A DNA stretch of 64,000 nt, taken from contig NC_062223.1 of the NCBI RefSeq assembly GCF_902686445.1, forward strand, positions 41,138,998 through 41,202,997, given 5' to 3'. Origin of the DNA: Sciurus carolinensis (taxonomy: Eukaryota; Chordata; Mammalia; Rodentia; Sciuridae). The notes beneath the pieces were generated by a model. It did no database searches, was not told the DNA's origin, and saw only the letters and a program-made list of their open reading frames with translations. The first letter of the stretch is position 1; every line of letters starts with the position of its first letter. The position numbers and the translations under genes are program-made. Below are positions 33,721 through 45,644 of the stretch, piece after piece.

Positions 33721-34590
33721 CTGAACGATTAATATATAAACAATTGTTCAGTTATTTAATTACCAAAACAATTAGTGGTTTAATTATATAAACAATTATT
33801 TAATTATGATTTTGATCATGGTCAGGGAAGGCAAAGGGTTCAAGGAGTCAGAAGTGTTCTCCATGAGTAAGAAACGTTCATACTGAGACCTGGAAGATAA
33901 GGAGTGAGTCGGTGCAAAGCTCTGGGGAGGTGGGGTGGGGGGAAGAAGTCACTAATTCAATTCAGCTGGGACCTAAAGTGCGTATGTGGGACAGAGTCTC
34001 CAGCAGAAATGTAGATAATTTTATATAACATTCTATAAGCGAAATAAATATAAGCAGATATGGAAGGGACCATTTGGCAGTTACTTTAAGCTTTCAGTCA
34101 ACAATCCTGGGACCGTCATGGAAGTCAAGGGGCTTGGATTGAAATGAATATTGACTAACTTTACAGGAAATTTTAATCACTTTTTGAATATGATAAAATA
34201 AAGTAATATAGGTTTATTTTTAGGAGGTATCAAGTTTTGAAGAATATCACTAAAATATAGTTAAGATTATTCTGGATTATATTTTCCAAAGGTAAGGTGC
34301 CATTCAGATTTTCATTCACCTATTTCAACTGCTTTTCTCTTTACATATGGACACATATTTTACAAAAGGACCAAGTACAATAATTCCTATGTTCTTATAG
34401 AAGCCTCTAAAAGAATAGTAAGAACAAGGACTTTAGAATGTGTTAACTTAATCCAATTTTCCAGGAACATAAGTAAAGAAAATTTAGAATATATTTTTAG
34501 TTACTAAATGTGTCCTAAAATGTAGAAAGTACAATCAATAGTTTCACCACCTTCCCCCAAACCAGTCACATCACCAGAAAACTTTGATTT
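33720..34590. other. unique AT-rich DNA
   Basis: No element recognised. Confidence 0.4.
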
Positions 34591-34604
34591 AGAACCAAGG
34601 AAAG

Positions 34605-34678
34605 GGGTTGGGGAGATAGCTCAGTTGGTAGAGAGCTCGCCTTGCAAGCACAAGGCCCTGGGTTCAATCCCCAGCACC

Positions 34679-34709
<31 letters not shown>
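34605..34709 (+). mobile_element. very young ID SINE with 31-A tail
   Basis: An intact ID monomer from 'ggggagatagctcagttggt' through 'gccttgcaagcacaaggccc' and 'ccccagcaccgc', ending in a pure A31 run (34681-34711). Flanked by 'aaccaaggaaag' (34593-34604) and 'aacaaggaaag' (34710-34720), one base apart. The long unbroken A tail is a hallmark of very recent insertion; it may be polymorphic in the species. Confidence 0.97.
34617..34671 (+). promoter_or_regulatory. internal RNA polymerase III promoter (A and B boxes)
   Basis: An A-box-like 'tagctcagttgg' (34617-34628) and a B-box-like 'ggttcaatccc' (34661-34671) are both intact inside the young ID SINE, as expected from its tRNA ancestry. Confidence 0.8.
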
Positions 34710-34712
<3 letters not shown>

Positions 34713-34719
34713 AAGGAAA

Positions 34720-35720
34720 GATGCTGCTCCTTCTTCTAAGATATGACCAGACACTTATTAGAATATTATGAAGTCTTACTATAAATAATTAAGCATGCAC
34801 TGCTGATATTCCTAGTAAAGTACATGAACTAAATATATTTATGGGATGCAGTACTTAAACTGATTATCATGTGCTTATTCCCTTACCTAATCAAAAATAG
34901 TTTGTAATGCAAAGCAAATGTCACAATTCTTGAGCACAGGGAAATTGAATGAGCATGAATAGTCTATCATTTTAACTTAAAATAAAACTTATATCAGACC
35001 AATACAATTGTTCTCAGTCAAACCATAATCCCCTCAAAACTGATCACTGTGAAAATCAAAACAATAATGGTCTTGATAATTTTTCACATTCTATTCTACC
35101 CAAATATATAGAAGACATAGTTTGGGATTTGAATTTTTTTCTTATTAACTGTAAAATATTTCTCATGTGGGCAACTATCAAGGATTAATGGCCACCATTT
35201 TCCATCCATCCCTGTAGTCACAGACTTTGCCATATAATTTTTTAGTGTTTTTCTATACAGGGCAGATGTTTTGCATCTCCTTCCCAAATTGAATCTGGTT
35301 CAACCATATCAATCAGCAAATTTGAAGCTAGCAGAAGCTTGAAAGAGTATTTCTGATTTTAGTTTGTTCTACTGCTTCTCTGTGATTGCGTGAACACATG
35401 CTTGAGCTAGGTTCTTGGAGCACAGCTGAATAGCTCCAGTCATCCAAGCCAAGACTATCCGAGATCAGCCAAGGGCTGAATGATGCCCAGGTAGGCCAGT
35501 GTACCCAGTCCAGATGCAAAGAACTCCCAAGTCAATGCCAGTCTCAATTGCCAACCTACAGATTTGTGTGCAAAATAAATGGTTAAATTGTTATAATTCA
35601 CAGAGTTTGGGTGACATTAGCTACACAGTATTATTGAGGTAATGGATAATTGATACAAACACCTTAACTTAAAGTAACAAATACCTTCACTAGAAGCATT
35701 TTTTCACCTCTCAATAAAAG
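34720..35720. other. unique DNA
   Basis: No element recognised. Confidence 0.4.
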
Positions 35721-35725
35721 ATAGC

Positions 35726-35985
35726 ACTGGGCACAGTGGCACACAACTGTAATCCCAGTGACTTGGGAGGCTGAGGCAGGAGGACTGGCAGTTCAAAGCC
35801 AGCCTCAGCAAAAGCGAGGCACTAAGCAACTCAGTGAGACCCTGAATCTAAAAAATAAATAAATAAATAAATAAATAAATAAAATACAAAAATAGGGCTG
35901 GGGTGAGTGCCCTGAATTCAATCTCTACTACCGAAAAACAAATAAACAAACAACAACAACAAAAAAGCAAAAAAAAAAAAAAAAG
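35726..35985 (+). mobile_element. B1-dID dimeric SINE with shortened ID half
   Basis: A clear B1 half ('gggcacagtggcacacaact', 'ttgggaggctgaggcaggag', 'aagccagcctcagcaaaagc', 'aactcagtgagaccctgaat'), an (AAAT)n linker of about eight units (35854-35884), then an ID half in which the central tRNA portion is deleted ('ggctggggtgagtgccctga'), and an A-rich tail. Confidence 0.92.
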
Positions 35986-36099
35986 TATGTATTATAAAAG
36001 GCAATAAATGTTAACTTTTTAATAAATTTCCACAAAGCAAATATCCTTGCTATCAATCATAATCAAACTATGATAAAATCTTTAATATTTTTTTAAATT

Positions 36100-36511
36100 A
36101 GTTTTTACATCACTGTCACCAAAATAGCCACCAAGAACAACTTAGAGGAGGGAAAGTTTATTTGGGGCTCACGGATTCAGAGGTCTCAGTCCATAGATAG
36201 CTGACTCCATTGCTCTGGGTCAAAGATAAGGCAGCAGATCACTGGGGAAGGGGTCAGCAGAGGAAGGCTACTCAGTGTATGGTGGGGTCAGGAAACAGGG
36301 GAGGCAGGGGGTCACAGGGAAGATACATCCTTTCAGAGCCCACTCCCAGTGACCCACCTCCTCCAGCCATGCCCCACCTGTCTACAGAGACCATCCTGTC
36401 ATTCAAACTAGGATGGACGGATTAGGTGACCACTCTCACAATCCAACCACTTAACCTCTGAACATGCAGGAGCGTTTTGTGGGGGTGACACCTCACTTCC
36501 AAACCATAACA
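36100..36511 (-). mobile_element. solo MaLR LTR
   Basis: Minus-strand MaLR family copy: 'accaagaacaacttagagga', 'ttcagaggtctcagtccata', 'agtgacccacctcctccagc', 'atgccccacctgtctacaga', 'acttccaaaccataaca'. More diverged in the centre than its relatives. Confidence 0.8.
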
Positions 36512-36519
36512 GGATTCAT

Positions 36520-37380
36520 AGTATTTTGACAAATTTCAAGTTTTCATGATGAATGTACAGGAGTGGAAAAAAAAAGTTTTAGAGGGATGAAGTTACTAAC
36601 AATTACTGCTTTTCCAAGTTGGTTTTCTTTAAATTAAAAGCAACACTTCTGGTCCAACAGAAGTTATATTTGCTCAAATATATGCAATGGAGAGATGTTT
36701 AGAGCGCTTGTAACAAATTTAAATGTAGACATTATAAAAAAGTATATTAGTATTGTATCATTAAATCTATGGAAAAGGAAAGAACCTAAGTGAAACGAGT
36801 ACTGTGAAGTTTCCAGCAAGATGAAGGTTGTAAGGAATAAGTGTCACAGAGTGTGCTGGGGATGAATTAATCACCTGTATTTATAAATATAGTGTAGGAG
36901 AAATGTAGCTTAGTACACCAGTTACATGATATTGAATTATAGACAATGACACAAAACCACTAGGAAGTAAATGCAATGATACTGAATTGAGGTTCCAGTG
37001 TTACCTGGGAAAAGGAGAGTGCTAATTTATATTTGATCACAATTAGTCAAGATTCATGTTGTAATGTGTCTTTTCCCAATGTGCATCATATGAATGAACA
37101 TATATTCATTTGTTAAATAAATGCCTCTTGACTCAGACTCGTGGGCAGCTTACTTGCATTTTAAGTTTCAGTAAGCTTGGTTAATATGCATCAAGAAGTG
37201 ATCACTTGATATTTGGTGGTTGGAACAAACTGAGTTGGGAAGAAGAAAATGAAGACCCAAAATGGGTAATGTGCCAAAAACATTCTTTTGATTGTATCCT
37301 TCAAGTATGATAAATGTTCAGTGAATATTTTTTGAGGATACAAATAATGCATGTCCTAGACAGTTCCTTCTCCATTTCCA
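36520..37380. other. unique AT-rich DNA
   Basis: No element recognised. Confidence 0.4.
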
Positions 37381-37388
37381 TTATCTCC

Positions 37389-37490
37389 ATAAGAGCAGAA
37401 ACTGTTCAGTTCACCACTGTGTCCCTAACACAGTCCATGGCACCACATTAGGATTCAATGAATGTTTATTTAATAAATGAATGCATTGTT
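37389..37490 (+). repeat. L2 3'-end relic
   Basis: 'aagagcagaaactgttcagt' followed by 'caccacattaggattcaatg' and 'aatgtttatttaataaatga' is the L2 terminus in order. Confidence 0.7.
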
Positions 37491-37719
37491 TTGTGAATCT
37501 AGACGTTTATGCTAATTTCTAACATTGAATGTCACTACAATCATAGTAATGATTTAATTGCTATATTACTACAATTTAACTTTGAAATAGTTCAGATTAA
37601 AATATTTTAATAGCCATATCTTTGCATATTTCTCATTCCTATATGCAAAAAAAAATAAATATCTGTTCATCAAATGGTAACTTCAAATCTTACTGGATCT
37701 GTTAAATCATTAAATTCTT

Positions 37720-37869
37720 ATATATATATGTAATATATAAACATATGTATATATTTAGTTATGGATGAACCTTTATTTTTATTTATTTATTTTTATGTGG
37801 TTCTAAGAATCAAACCCATTGCCTCACATGTGCTAGGTAAGTGCTCTACCACTGAGTCACACTCCAGCC
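37720..37869 (-). mobile_element. ID-type SINE with extended tail and exact 18-bp target duplication
   Basis: The minus-strand body ('gtggttctaagaatcaaacc', 'gtaagtgctctaccactgag', 'tcacactccagcc') carries an AT-rich extended tail including 'agttatggatgaacctttat' and a (TA)n stretch. It is flanked by exact 'ttaaatcattaaattctt' at 37702-37719 and 37870-37887. Same tail as 7640-7778. Confidence 0.92.
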
Positions 37870-37889
37870 TTAAATCATTAAATTCTTTG

Positions 37890-38575
37890 GGAAATAACTG
37901 AGACTATATTCTAATACAAGGTCTAAAATTAAAAGTTGAGTTGCTTTCTTGATACAGCCACATAAATATAGTATTCATGAAGACAGTGATATTTCCACAT
38001 AAACTAGAATCGACTGGGAAAAAAAACTTATTTTTGATAAGGTTTCCAAGATTGTATTGCTAATACATATTTTTAGTAAAACATTTCACCACCACTTGAG
38101 CAGAAATAATGCAGTGGCTGAATTATTCTGAAATGAATACTTGAACTTAATGTTTGTCCCAACAAAGAAAAAAAAATATAGCATATCTCTGCCTAAGGAA
38201 GAACTATGAAAAATAAAATTCAATATGTAGTATACAAATTTTACATTTTAAGATATTTATATTTACAAGTACATATATTGATATACAAATGTATCTGCCT
38301 TAAGCAAAGCCAATGTGTGAAAAAAAATTCTAAAGCAAGTTAACAGCTGACTGTTTATGTTTCTAAGATTTACTAAAGGGTTTATTTAAGTAGGAGGGAA
38401 TCCCGGATTGTTTAAATATGACTTGTATTTGCTTCAAATTCAAGTTTCCATTAATGCTTTTCCACCACCAAAGGTGTGCAAATAGAACAGTGTTGTTACG
38501 GGTAGAATTTCTCTTCTGTGAAAAAGAAATGTATCAATTTCCCTAAGATTCTTGAAGTGCAATCAGTAAGTAGCT
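37890..38575. other. unique AT-rich DNA
   Basis: No element recognised. Confidence 0.4.
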
Positions 38576-38577
38576 CC

Positions 38578-38645
38578 TTTAGAGCAGAGTTTGGGTCTCA
38601 TTCATTTAGGAGACTTTTTATTGCTTGACACACAGTAAGACCTGA
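38578..38645 (+). repeat. possible L2 3'-end relic
   Basis: 'tagagcagagtttgggtctc' and 'tgcttgacacacagtaagac' resemble L2, but the copy is short. Confidence 0.35.
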
Positions 38646-38768
38646 AAATTTAACTGTCACATTTGCAAACCATGTGTCTGATAAGGATTTAATATCCAAC
38701 ATATATAAGGAATTCACCCAATTACACAGCAGGCAGATAGACAAAAACAAATTTGAGAATGGGCAAAT

Positions 38769-38843
38769 GGTCTGGGAATGTAGCTTGGTGGTAGAGAGCA
38801 CTTGCCTGGAATGTGGGAGGTCCTGGGTTCAATCCCTAGCAAC

Positions 38844-38877
<34 letters not shown>
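38769..38877 (+). mobile_element. ID SINE whose tail became a (CA)n microsatellite
   Basis: The ID body 'gtctgggaatgtagcttggt', 'ggtcctgggttcaatcccta' ends in (AC)n at 38845-38877 in place of the A tail. Flanked by 'gggcaaat' (38761-38768) and 'gggtaaat' (38879-38886). Confidence 0.9.
38845..38877. repeat. (AC)n microsatellite
   Basis: About 16 AC units directly at the SINE 3' end. Confidence 0.97.
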
Positions 38878-38879
<2 letters not shown>

Positions 38880-39597
38880 GGTAAATACCTGAACAGACAT
38901 TTCTCCAAAGGAAAAAAGAAATGGCTAACAGCTGTATGTAAAGGTGCTCAACATCACTAGTCACCAGGTAAAGCAAGTCAAAGGTACAATGAGCTATCCC
39001 TTTATACCTGCTTGGTGGCTATTAGCAAAAAGACAAGAGGTAACAGGTGTTGACAAGGGTATGGTGAAAAGGAAACCCTTTCATGCTGTTGTGGGGGTCG
39101 TAAATTGGTGTAGGCAGTTGGATAACAGTATGTGGGTTCATTAGAAAATTAAACATGGAACTACCATAAGATCCAATCATCCCACCACCAGGTAGGTAGC
39201 CAAAGAAAATTAAATCATTACCTTGGAGGGACATTTGCATTCCCAGGTCATCTGCAGCATGAGTCACAATTGCCAAGGTGTAGAAACAACCTTAATGTCC
39301 CCTGAACAGAACAAATAAATTGCAGTATATGTGTACACAATGGAGTATTGTCCATCCTTTTAAAGGAAGATACTACCATTTGTTGAAAATGTGGATGAAC
39401 CTGGGAGACATGATGCTTAGCAATGTAAACCAGGCACAGAAAAAATACTGCATGATAATTCTCCATGATTTCACTTATATGTGGAATCCCCCACCCAACA
39501 AAAGGAAATCAAAATACATAAGTACAGAGATCTAATTGACAGCATGAGGACCATAGTGAATAATATTATATTATATCCTAAATATTTGCTAAGAGAG

Positions 39598-39686
39598 GGG
39601 GCTGGGGAGATAGTTCAGTCGGTAGAGTGCCTGCCTTGCAAGCACAAGTCGCTGGGTTCGATCCCCAGCACTGTGGAAAAAAAAAG
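39598..39686 (+). mobile_element. young ID SINE with 18-bp target duplication
   Basis: Intact A-box ('tagttcagtcgg', 39611) and B-box ('ggttcgatccc', 39655), then a short A-rich tail. The duplication is 'aaatatttgctaagagag' (39580-39597) and 'aaatttttgctaagagag' (39687-39704), a single mismatch. Confidence 0.96.
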
Positions 39687-39849
39687 AAATTTTTGCTAAG
39701 AGAGCAGATTTTAGGGGCTCTTACATAAAATTAGTAATTATGGAAGGTGGTGGGTAAATTAATTTGTTTAAATGTAGTCATTATTTTCCTATCTATAAGT
39801 ACATAAAAACAGCATGTGGGCAAAACTTAAATATATACAGTGAAAAAGA

Positions 39850-40730
39850 AAGTAAAAAAGAATTACTGTCAGAATCAGTGAATTGCATGTCTGTGTGAAT
39901 AGCCTTGTAGTTCTGTTGTGAGAAAATGCTTTAAAATCTGTCCCTATGCCTTTCTTTTTTATACTACCTGTTATTCAGCAGAGACATCCATTGCCTCGGG
40001 AAGAATCAGGATTGTTAGAGGTGGAGAATTAGGATTGTTAAAGGTAGAAAGCATGGAAGAAAGAAAGTGTCACTATTCAGTATTTGACTTCCAAAATAGT
40101 CACTTGAAGCCTGTTTCAAAGACAATGTTCTTAAAAGTCAAAGCCTTGCAGTAAGAACTGAAATGTTAAAGAGGTTAAATTTTTTTTTGCAAAAAGATTT
40201 TGTGTCAAAAAGAAAAGCCCTGAAGACATGGAATATAAGATTCATTCACTAGGAATACAGCAGAAACAGACGAAAAGCTAACTAACCCTACCTGAAAGAG
40301 GATCACAAGGGTGCTCTGTCCAGGAGGGTAGAGAAAGAGGGGGCACTTGAAGGGGACAAGGAGAACCAGGAGGGGGACAAGGAGAACCAGGACGGGGGAC
40401 AGCATGAACAGGCAACTTGTTGGATGTTCCACTCATGCTCTGCTGAGCCAGGAGGAAACCAAGGCAATCCAGGGACCACCCCTTGTCATTCCAGTAGGTG
40501 GCTGGGGTGGGATAGCAGTCAGCTTTCCTTCTCTCTGCCAGAGGGTGACAGCTTTGTGCCGCAGTGTCCTGCACATCACCTATCAAATACCCAGCAGAAG
40601 TGGTGGTCGATAATGATGCAAGACCTTGCTCAGCCCATGCAAAACGCTCTTTTTTTTCTTCTTTTCTATTCTAACAAAGGTAAATAATTTAAACAGTACC
40701 ACTGACAAAGAGGGGGAAATCCTAAATCAT
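39850..40730. other. unique DNA with a small G-rich minisatellite
   Basis: Includes the 21-bp repeat at 40352-40392. Otherwise no element recognised. The 88- to 102-aa open frames here run through the repeat and have no domain. Confidence 0.4.
40352..40392. repeat. 21-bp minisatellite, two full copies plus a partial
   Basis: 'ggggacaaggagaaccagga' at 40352-40371 and 40373-40392, then a partial third copy. Confidence 0.9.
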
Positions 40731-40740
40731 AAGATTGAAT

Positions 40741-41269
40741 CCCTCTCCTCAGTTCATACCCCAAGGATTTAAAATTTGCAAACTACAGTTAACGCAGTCA
40801 CATCAATGTTTATAGCAGTTCAATCACAATACCTAGATTGTGGAACCAACCTAGATGCCTTTCAACAGATGAATGGAATATTATTTGGCCATAAAGAAGA
40901 ATAATATTATGGTATTTGCAGATAAATGGATGGAGTTGGAGAATATCATGCTGAGTGAGATAAGTCAGTCCCAAAAAACAAAGACCAAATGTTTTCCCTA
41001 ATAAGTGGATGATGATATATAATGGGGGCGGTGGTTGAGGGGGTGAGAGAAAAATGGAGGAACTTTAGATTATGTAAAAGGAAATGAAAGAGAGGCAGGG
41101 GTTATGAAAAATGGTGGAATGCAACAGATATCATTACCCAATGTACATGTATGATTACACAAATGGTATGAATCTACATCATGCACAACCATAGAAGCAA
41201 AAAGATGTATCCCATTTGTGTACAACGAATCAAAATGCAATCTGTAAAAACAAAAAAATAATTTAAAAA
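40741..41269 (+). mobile_element. 5'-truncated L1, younger type
   Basis: ORF2 tail and 3' UTR: 'atagattgtggaaccaacct'-type sequence, 'gagataagtcagtcccaaaa', 'ggaggaactttagattatgt', 'gtacatgtatgattacacaa', 'acatcatgcacaaccataga'. Short flanking repeat 'aagattgaat' (40731) and 'aagattgcat' (41270). Confidence 0.9.
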
Positions 41270-41279
41270 AAGATTGCAT

Positions 41280-41920
41280 AAGTTAAAAGAATTGCTGTCA
41301 GAGCTGGTAAGATTATGATAGATCATTTCATGAACCAACCACCTCATGGTACAAATTAAGAAATTGAGAGGGCTCTCAGTTTGCCTAAGGTCTAATGAAG
41401 GAAACAGACAAGCCCAAGAATCTCCTCCTCTCTGTCACTTATTAAATGGATTTTGAAATTTCTGCTTTCTTTCCCTGTCTTTTGGTTTATTCTCAGTCAT
41501 ATAAAAAGCTTAATTATACTCTGCATCCCTTGTTAGCTCTCATCTGCTACATAACAATAATACCTACAGCAAATAAACTCATTTTGGGTTTATTTATTTG
41601 ATGAGACTTTTGCAAAATAATCTCTTTATCTGTATTCTCCTTTTGGGGGTGGATAAGCAAACTTCCTTTAATTTCAATTTCCACCTGCTTTTTAAAATGG
41701 TTGTGTATGAGGTCACTCCATAACCTTATTGTCTCTAATTAACCTCTATCTAGTATGTTTCCCTGAACATTAATCCAAATGATTTATCACCTTTAATTTG
41801 TATTAGTTTCCTGCTACTATTCAGCTGATGTACCTTAATCACAATCACCTTACAGTATCACATATAAATACATGCGTGTCCTTTTACTATGTAGAAAGTG
41901 ACTTTGGTGCATTATTTTTT
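41280..41920. other. unique AT-rich DNA
   Basis: No element recognised apart from a possible weak MIR fragment near 41330-41400. Confidence 0.4.
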
Positions 41921-41924
41921 TTCT

Positions 41925-42080
41925 TCACAGATATGTTGTTACATTATTACATCATCTGAAAAACAGCATTTACAGCACAGAAAGTTAAGTGCCTGTTGAA
42001 CACTAAGTCAGAGGAGAAGGATCTGGAATCCAGGTCTCTGGTTCAAAATTCCACATTCTTTCTAGTAGTTCAAGCAGTCC
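41925..42080 (-). repeat. MIR SINE relic
   Basis: 'gcatttacagcacagaaagt', 'ggatctggaatccaggtctc' and 'cacattctttctagtag' fit reverse-strand MIR. Confidence 0.5.
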
Positions 42081-42084
42081 TCAG

Positions 42085-43235
42085 AAAAATTGCTAGATTC
42101 ACAGAATCTGAGCCAATTCATGTGTAAACTTCTGATTTCGGGGCGTGAGCAAGCCAATTATAATACTAAGCTACTAATTCTGATTAGGAATAGGACAGGC
42201 AACAACGTCTGGTGAGCAACATTAAGCAACCTCTTGCCATTGACAGAGACAGAGGGATAGGCCAATGTCAGTCACAGGAGAGAAGTCAAGGCAAGCCATT
42301 CATGCAAAGAGAGCCCATAGGAAAGAACTGAAGCAGACCATCCCATACCTGGGGGTTGCCCTCAACAAAGATGTTAACCCCATGTATCTATGATCTCACC
42401 GCCTCCTCAACTGACTTGGAATGGAAATGAACATAAAAAGATCTTGCTGGTCAAGACAGAAGACTTTTCTCAGAATCTGGAGAAATCACATTTTCTAGTT
42501 AAACCCTGTGACCCTGTAAATTTGAAGGAATGTCTGTTTTGTGGAAGTCACAGTAGGAAGAGGAATAGGAGGACTCACATCCAGAGGCATCTCCCCTGAC
42601 ATTTAGCAGTTTGTGAATTTACCTATGTGACCATCTCGCACAGGACGCAATTTAGTGACCCGATTCACAAAGCATAAAGGCCACATTTTTGCCCCTGTAA
42701 TCACACATCTCTGATGCATTCTGAAATATAAATTTTATACATCCTAGTACTCAAAGGAAACATAAGAAGAGGGTTAAAACTGCTTTTAAATAGGTGTATC
42801 CTCATTAAGCCTTGTATGGACTTGAGTTTCCCACCAGAATAACCATGGGGAGAAACCGCATCTGCTAAGACAGTACTTTAAGTCAAAATTCTCATTCTGG
42901 ACTTTTCTCTAGAACTATAAAACCAAAGTGGCATTGTTATACATCCTCAATGTATAATTCATATAAACAAATCAAGAAGTGAAAATATTGTCTTTTCCTT
43001 CAAGAAGTTTTTAAAAACTTTATAGTTAAATCTTAAGAAACACTTCAATCTTTGAATTAGTGACGGGGCTCCCCCAACTGGAAATTCCAGGTATTACAAG
43101 CCATCCATGTAGGCTGTCATAATTTAAACCCATACTTATCAAATGTTTCATTTTTTTTAAATCTGCATAAACAAAAGAACCTCATAAGGGGATTTCAAGG
43201 TTCCTCATTTTTCCATTATTATTCTTTTCATTGAC
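42085..43235. other. unique DNA
   Basis: No element recognised. Confidence 0.4.
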
Positions 43236-43239
43236 TTAC

Positions 43240-43320
43240 TATATAATTGATCCATTTATGCTTTCATAAATGTTTTCTGAGCACTGCTATATACTAGGTC
43301 TTATGCTAAACTGAATAGCA
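43240..43320 (-). repeat. L2/MIR end relic
   Basis: 'tgttttctgagcactgctat' plus 'atactaggtcttatgctaaa' is the reverse complement of an L2-like end, degraded. Confidence 0.4.
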
Positions 43321-43389
43321 CATATGGGAAACTTTGCAAGTTTTAATATGTAATTATGAACAAGACTTTGAAAAATTGCAGGGTGTCCT

Positions 43390-43430
43390 AAGGAGGGACC
43401 CTGGGGACTGCACCTTGAGAACAATGGTTG
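43390..43430. mobile_element. small MER5A-like fragment
   Basis: 'gggaccctggggactgcacc' followed by 'ttgagaacaatgg' resembles the MER5A terminus. Confidence 0.35.
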
Positions 43431-43584
43431 AACTAATTACAGATGTAATTACAAACTAATTACCACATTTAATCCAATTACAAATATTTAGCCTGAACAA
43501 AAACCACCAAAAAAAGCTGATTTTGTAAATGTCCTTGCACATCATAAGGTCTTGCATGCAGAAGAAATTTTTTCTCTTTTTTCT

Positions 43585-43810
43585 AAACAGCAAGGTTTCT
43601 CAGTCTTGGCACTATTGCCAGTTTGGGTTGAATGATTATTTTAGGGGGCTATGCTGTTCGTGTAGGATGCTTAGCAGCATCCCTGGCTTCTGCCCACTAG
43701 GTGCCAGTGGTATGCAGTATGGAAATCCAAAAATACTTACAGGCATTGCCAAATATTCCCTGAGGACCAAAACACCCCACTTGAAACCACTGCTTAGAAA
43801 TCTACAGTAG
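43585..43810. mobile_element. hAT-type non-autonomous DNA transposon relic
   Basis: 'ggtttctcagtcttggcact', 'gctgttcgtgtaggatgctt', 'agcatccctggcttctgccc', 'taggtgccagtggtatgcag', 'ccaaatattccctgaggacc' and 'cttgaaaccactgcttag' run in reverse order to the copy at 26310-26560. Confidence 0.7.
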
Positions 43811-43814
43811 TAGT

Positions 43815-45640
43815 TTCCAAAGGAATTTCCAAAGGATATTTAAAATTGGCAAGATGCTAAATATTCTCTTACCAAGGTGGTTATATTCCTTTATTTTTTA
43901 TATGAGGTGAGAGATGCTATAGAGTTATCATAATCAAGTCAATTTAAGAAGAGAAAGTGTTCCAAAGGCAGTGTTTGGACACAAGTGCAATTATGGGAAT
44001 TGTGAGGCTAATATTTTAATAAACTCCCCTTCCCTGGGAGAATTTCACAGAAGCTTGGTAGTATCAGTAAGACAATCTGTAAAAAGATTCTATCCAATGA
44101 GTAGATGTTGAGAAGTCTATTTTTAAGGTCTTCATTATATATGGTTTTGTAATTGAGGTACAGACATTGGGGCCACCCAGAATATCATTAATTAATTAGC
44201 TAAATATATCAGATCAGATACTCTTTTGAAGAATTTAAAGACAATTATGGTCATAATTAAAATTGTACCATTTTTATACTGATCATTCAAAATACCTAAT
44301 CTTTTTTAGAATCTATGATTAAATCCCATCTGCTGCCTTTTCATGTTATCCAAAAGAGTGGAAATTATTTTATATTTCTTTTTTCTACATCTTCTACATC
44401 TTCTTCTTCTTTTTTTTTTTTTTTTTTTTTGGCTGTCTTGAATATTTGGTGGAATTTCAGTACGAATAAATGAAACTGTACTCACTGTTTGGAAGGGGCT
44501 GTTTGGGTCATCAGTCTGAGTGTGACATGATTGGAGGATATATTAGTTCCACTAATTTTAAAATTATTTTTGAAATGATGTTCACACATCTTCCATCTTT
44601 TCTGTTTATTTAGCAATACACCCTGCATTGCTTTTATTTTGTTGTTGTTTTTGTTGTTGTTCTTTTTAACCATCCTAATCTCAAAGCTGTTCCAAGCATT
44701 TCCCTCAGTACCACTTACTCTAAAAAAGTCAGAAAGAAACAAGAGTGTATGGCCACCTCTGAGCGATGTGTTACTTTGGCACAATTAAAAGGGCTTTTCA
44801 AAATGGCCTAAAAATGAGCTGTTTTTAAAATGATAAGTAGAAGATTACCTGCTGGTCTTTTTTAAAAAAGATTTTTAAGTCCTAGAGAGATTTTGAATGA
44901 TTGAGTAGACACATCACTGAGTTTCTTAATACCCTGGTTATTAGGTCATTCTTAAAATTAAAAAGATGGTGGATAGCTGCACTGATCAGACCAATATCAG
45001 TTCCCCCAAATGTTTCTAAGGCTCTAAATTTGCATTGCTTTCCTTGATGCAAATAATGGTTATTCTCAGTATAGATAAAGTCTAAGTGATAATGTTGAAG
45101 TTAGCTTCCCTGTTGGTGTATTTAGTAAGGCTTCACTCATTTCCAAGATACCTAGTGCATTAGAAGAACTCAAAGCTGAAGATTTACAAAATGGGTTTTG
45201 GACATTGAAACTAATGCATGGACATTAATATCACAGCACCTTGGTTTTCAAACCTCTTCTGCCATCAATGAGCGGTATGATTTGAATAAGACAGGCCCAC
45301 TTCCTGTTCCCAACTTCTCTACCCAATACTACCAGATGGTTCTTATTTTTAAATAAAGTTACAGGGCTCCATATTCAGTGAGGAAAACTAGGAAATAGAA
45401 CGAATTGTGCTTTTTTTAAATAGGTAGCATAATTATATCTCCATTTTGGAAAAAAAAAAAAAAAACCTGCAATGGTCAACTCATTATTAACTTGCTGTGT
45501 GCTTCCTTTCCTTGAGATTAAGAAAAAAAAAAATCTGAAACTTAGAAGTAAAAAAAAAAAAAAATTAATAAAATCTTCCACTAAAGTTTCCAATTACTTC
45601 ATTGTTACTGGATTTAGATTGTTGGATCAATTTTAAATTT
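43815..45640. other. unique AT-rich DNA with homopolymers
   Basis: A long T-run at 44409-44430 and A-runs near 45450, 45523 and 45550 are the only features seen. Confidence 0.4.
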
Positions 45641-45644
45641 TAAG

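Larger units (their letters stand above)
38661..39840 (+). mobile_element. old L1, ORF2 tail and 3' UTR, split by two ID SINEs
   Basis: Contains 'gtctgataaggatttaatat', 'ggggtaaatacctgaacaga'-type context, 'caacatcactagtcaccagg', 'gaactaccataagatccaat', 'gtgtacacaatggagtattg' and a terminus with 'aaaacttaaatatatacag'. It is a mammal-wide older L1 with many stops. The ID insertions at 38769 and 39598 are younger. Confidence 0.85.

Noticed and set aside
34617..34671. Possible functional tRNA gene
   Set aside because: The A and B boxes belong to an ID SINE with an A tail and target duplications; no complete tRNA cloverleaf was seen.
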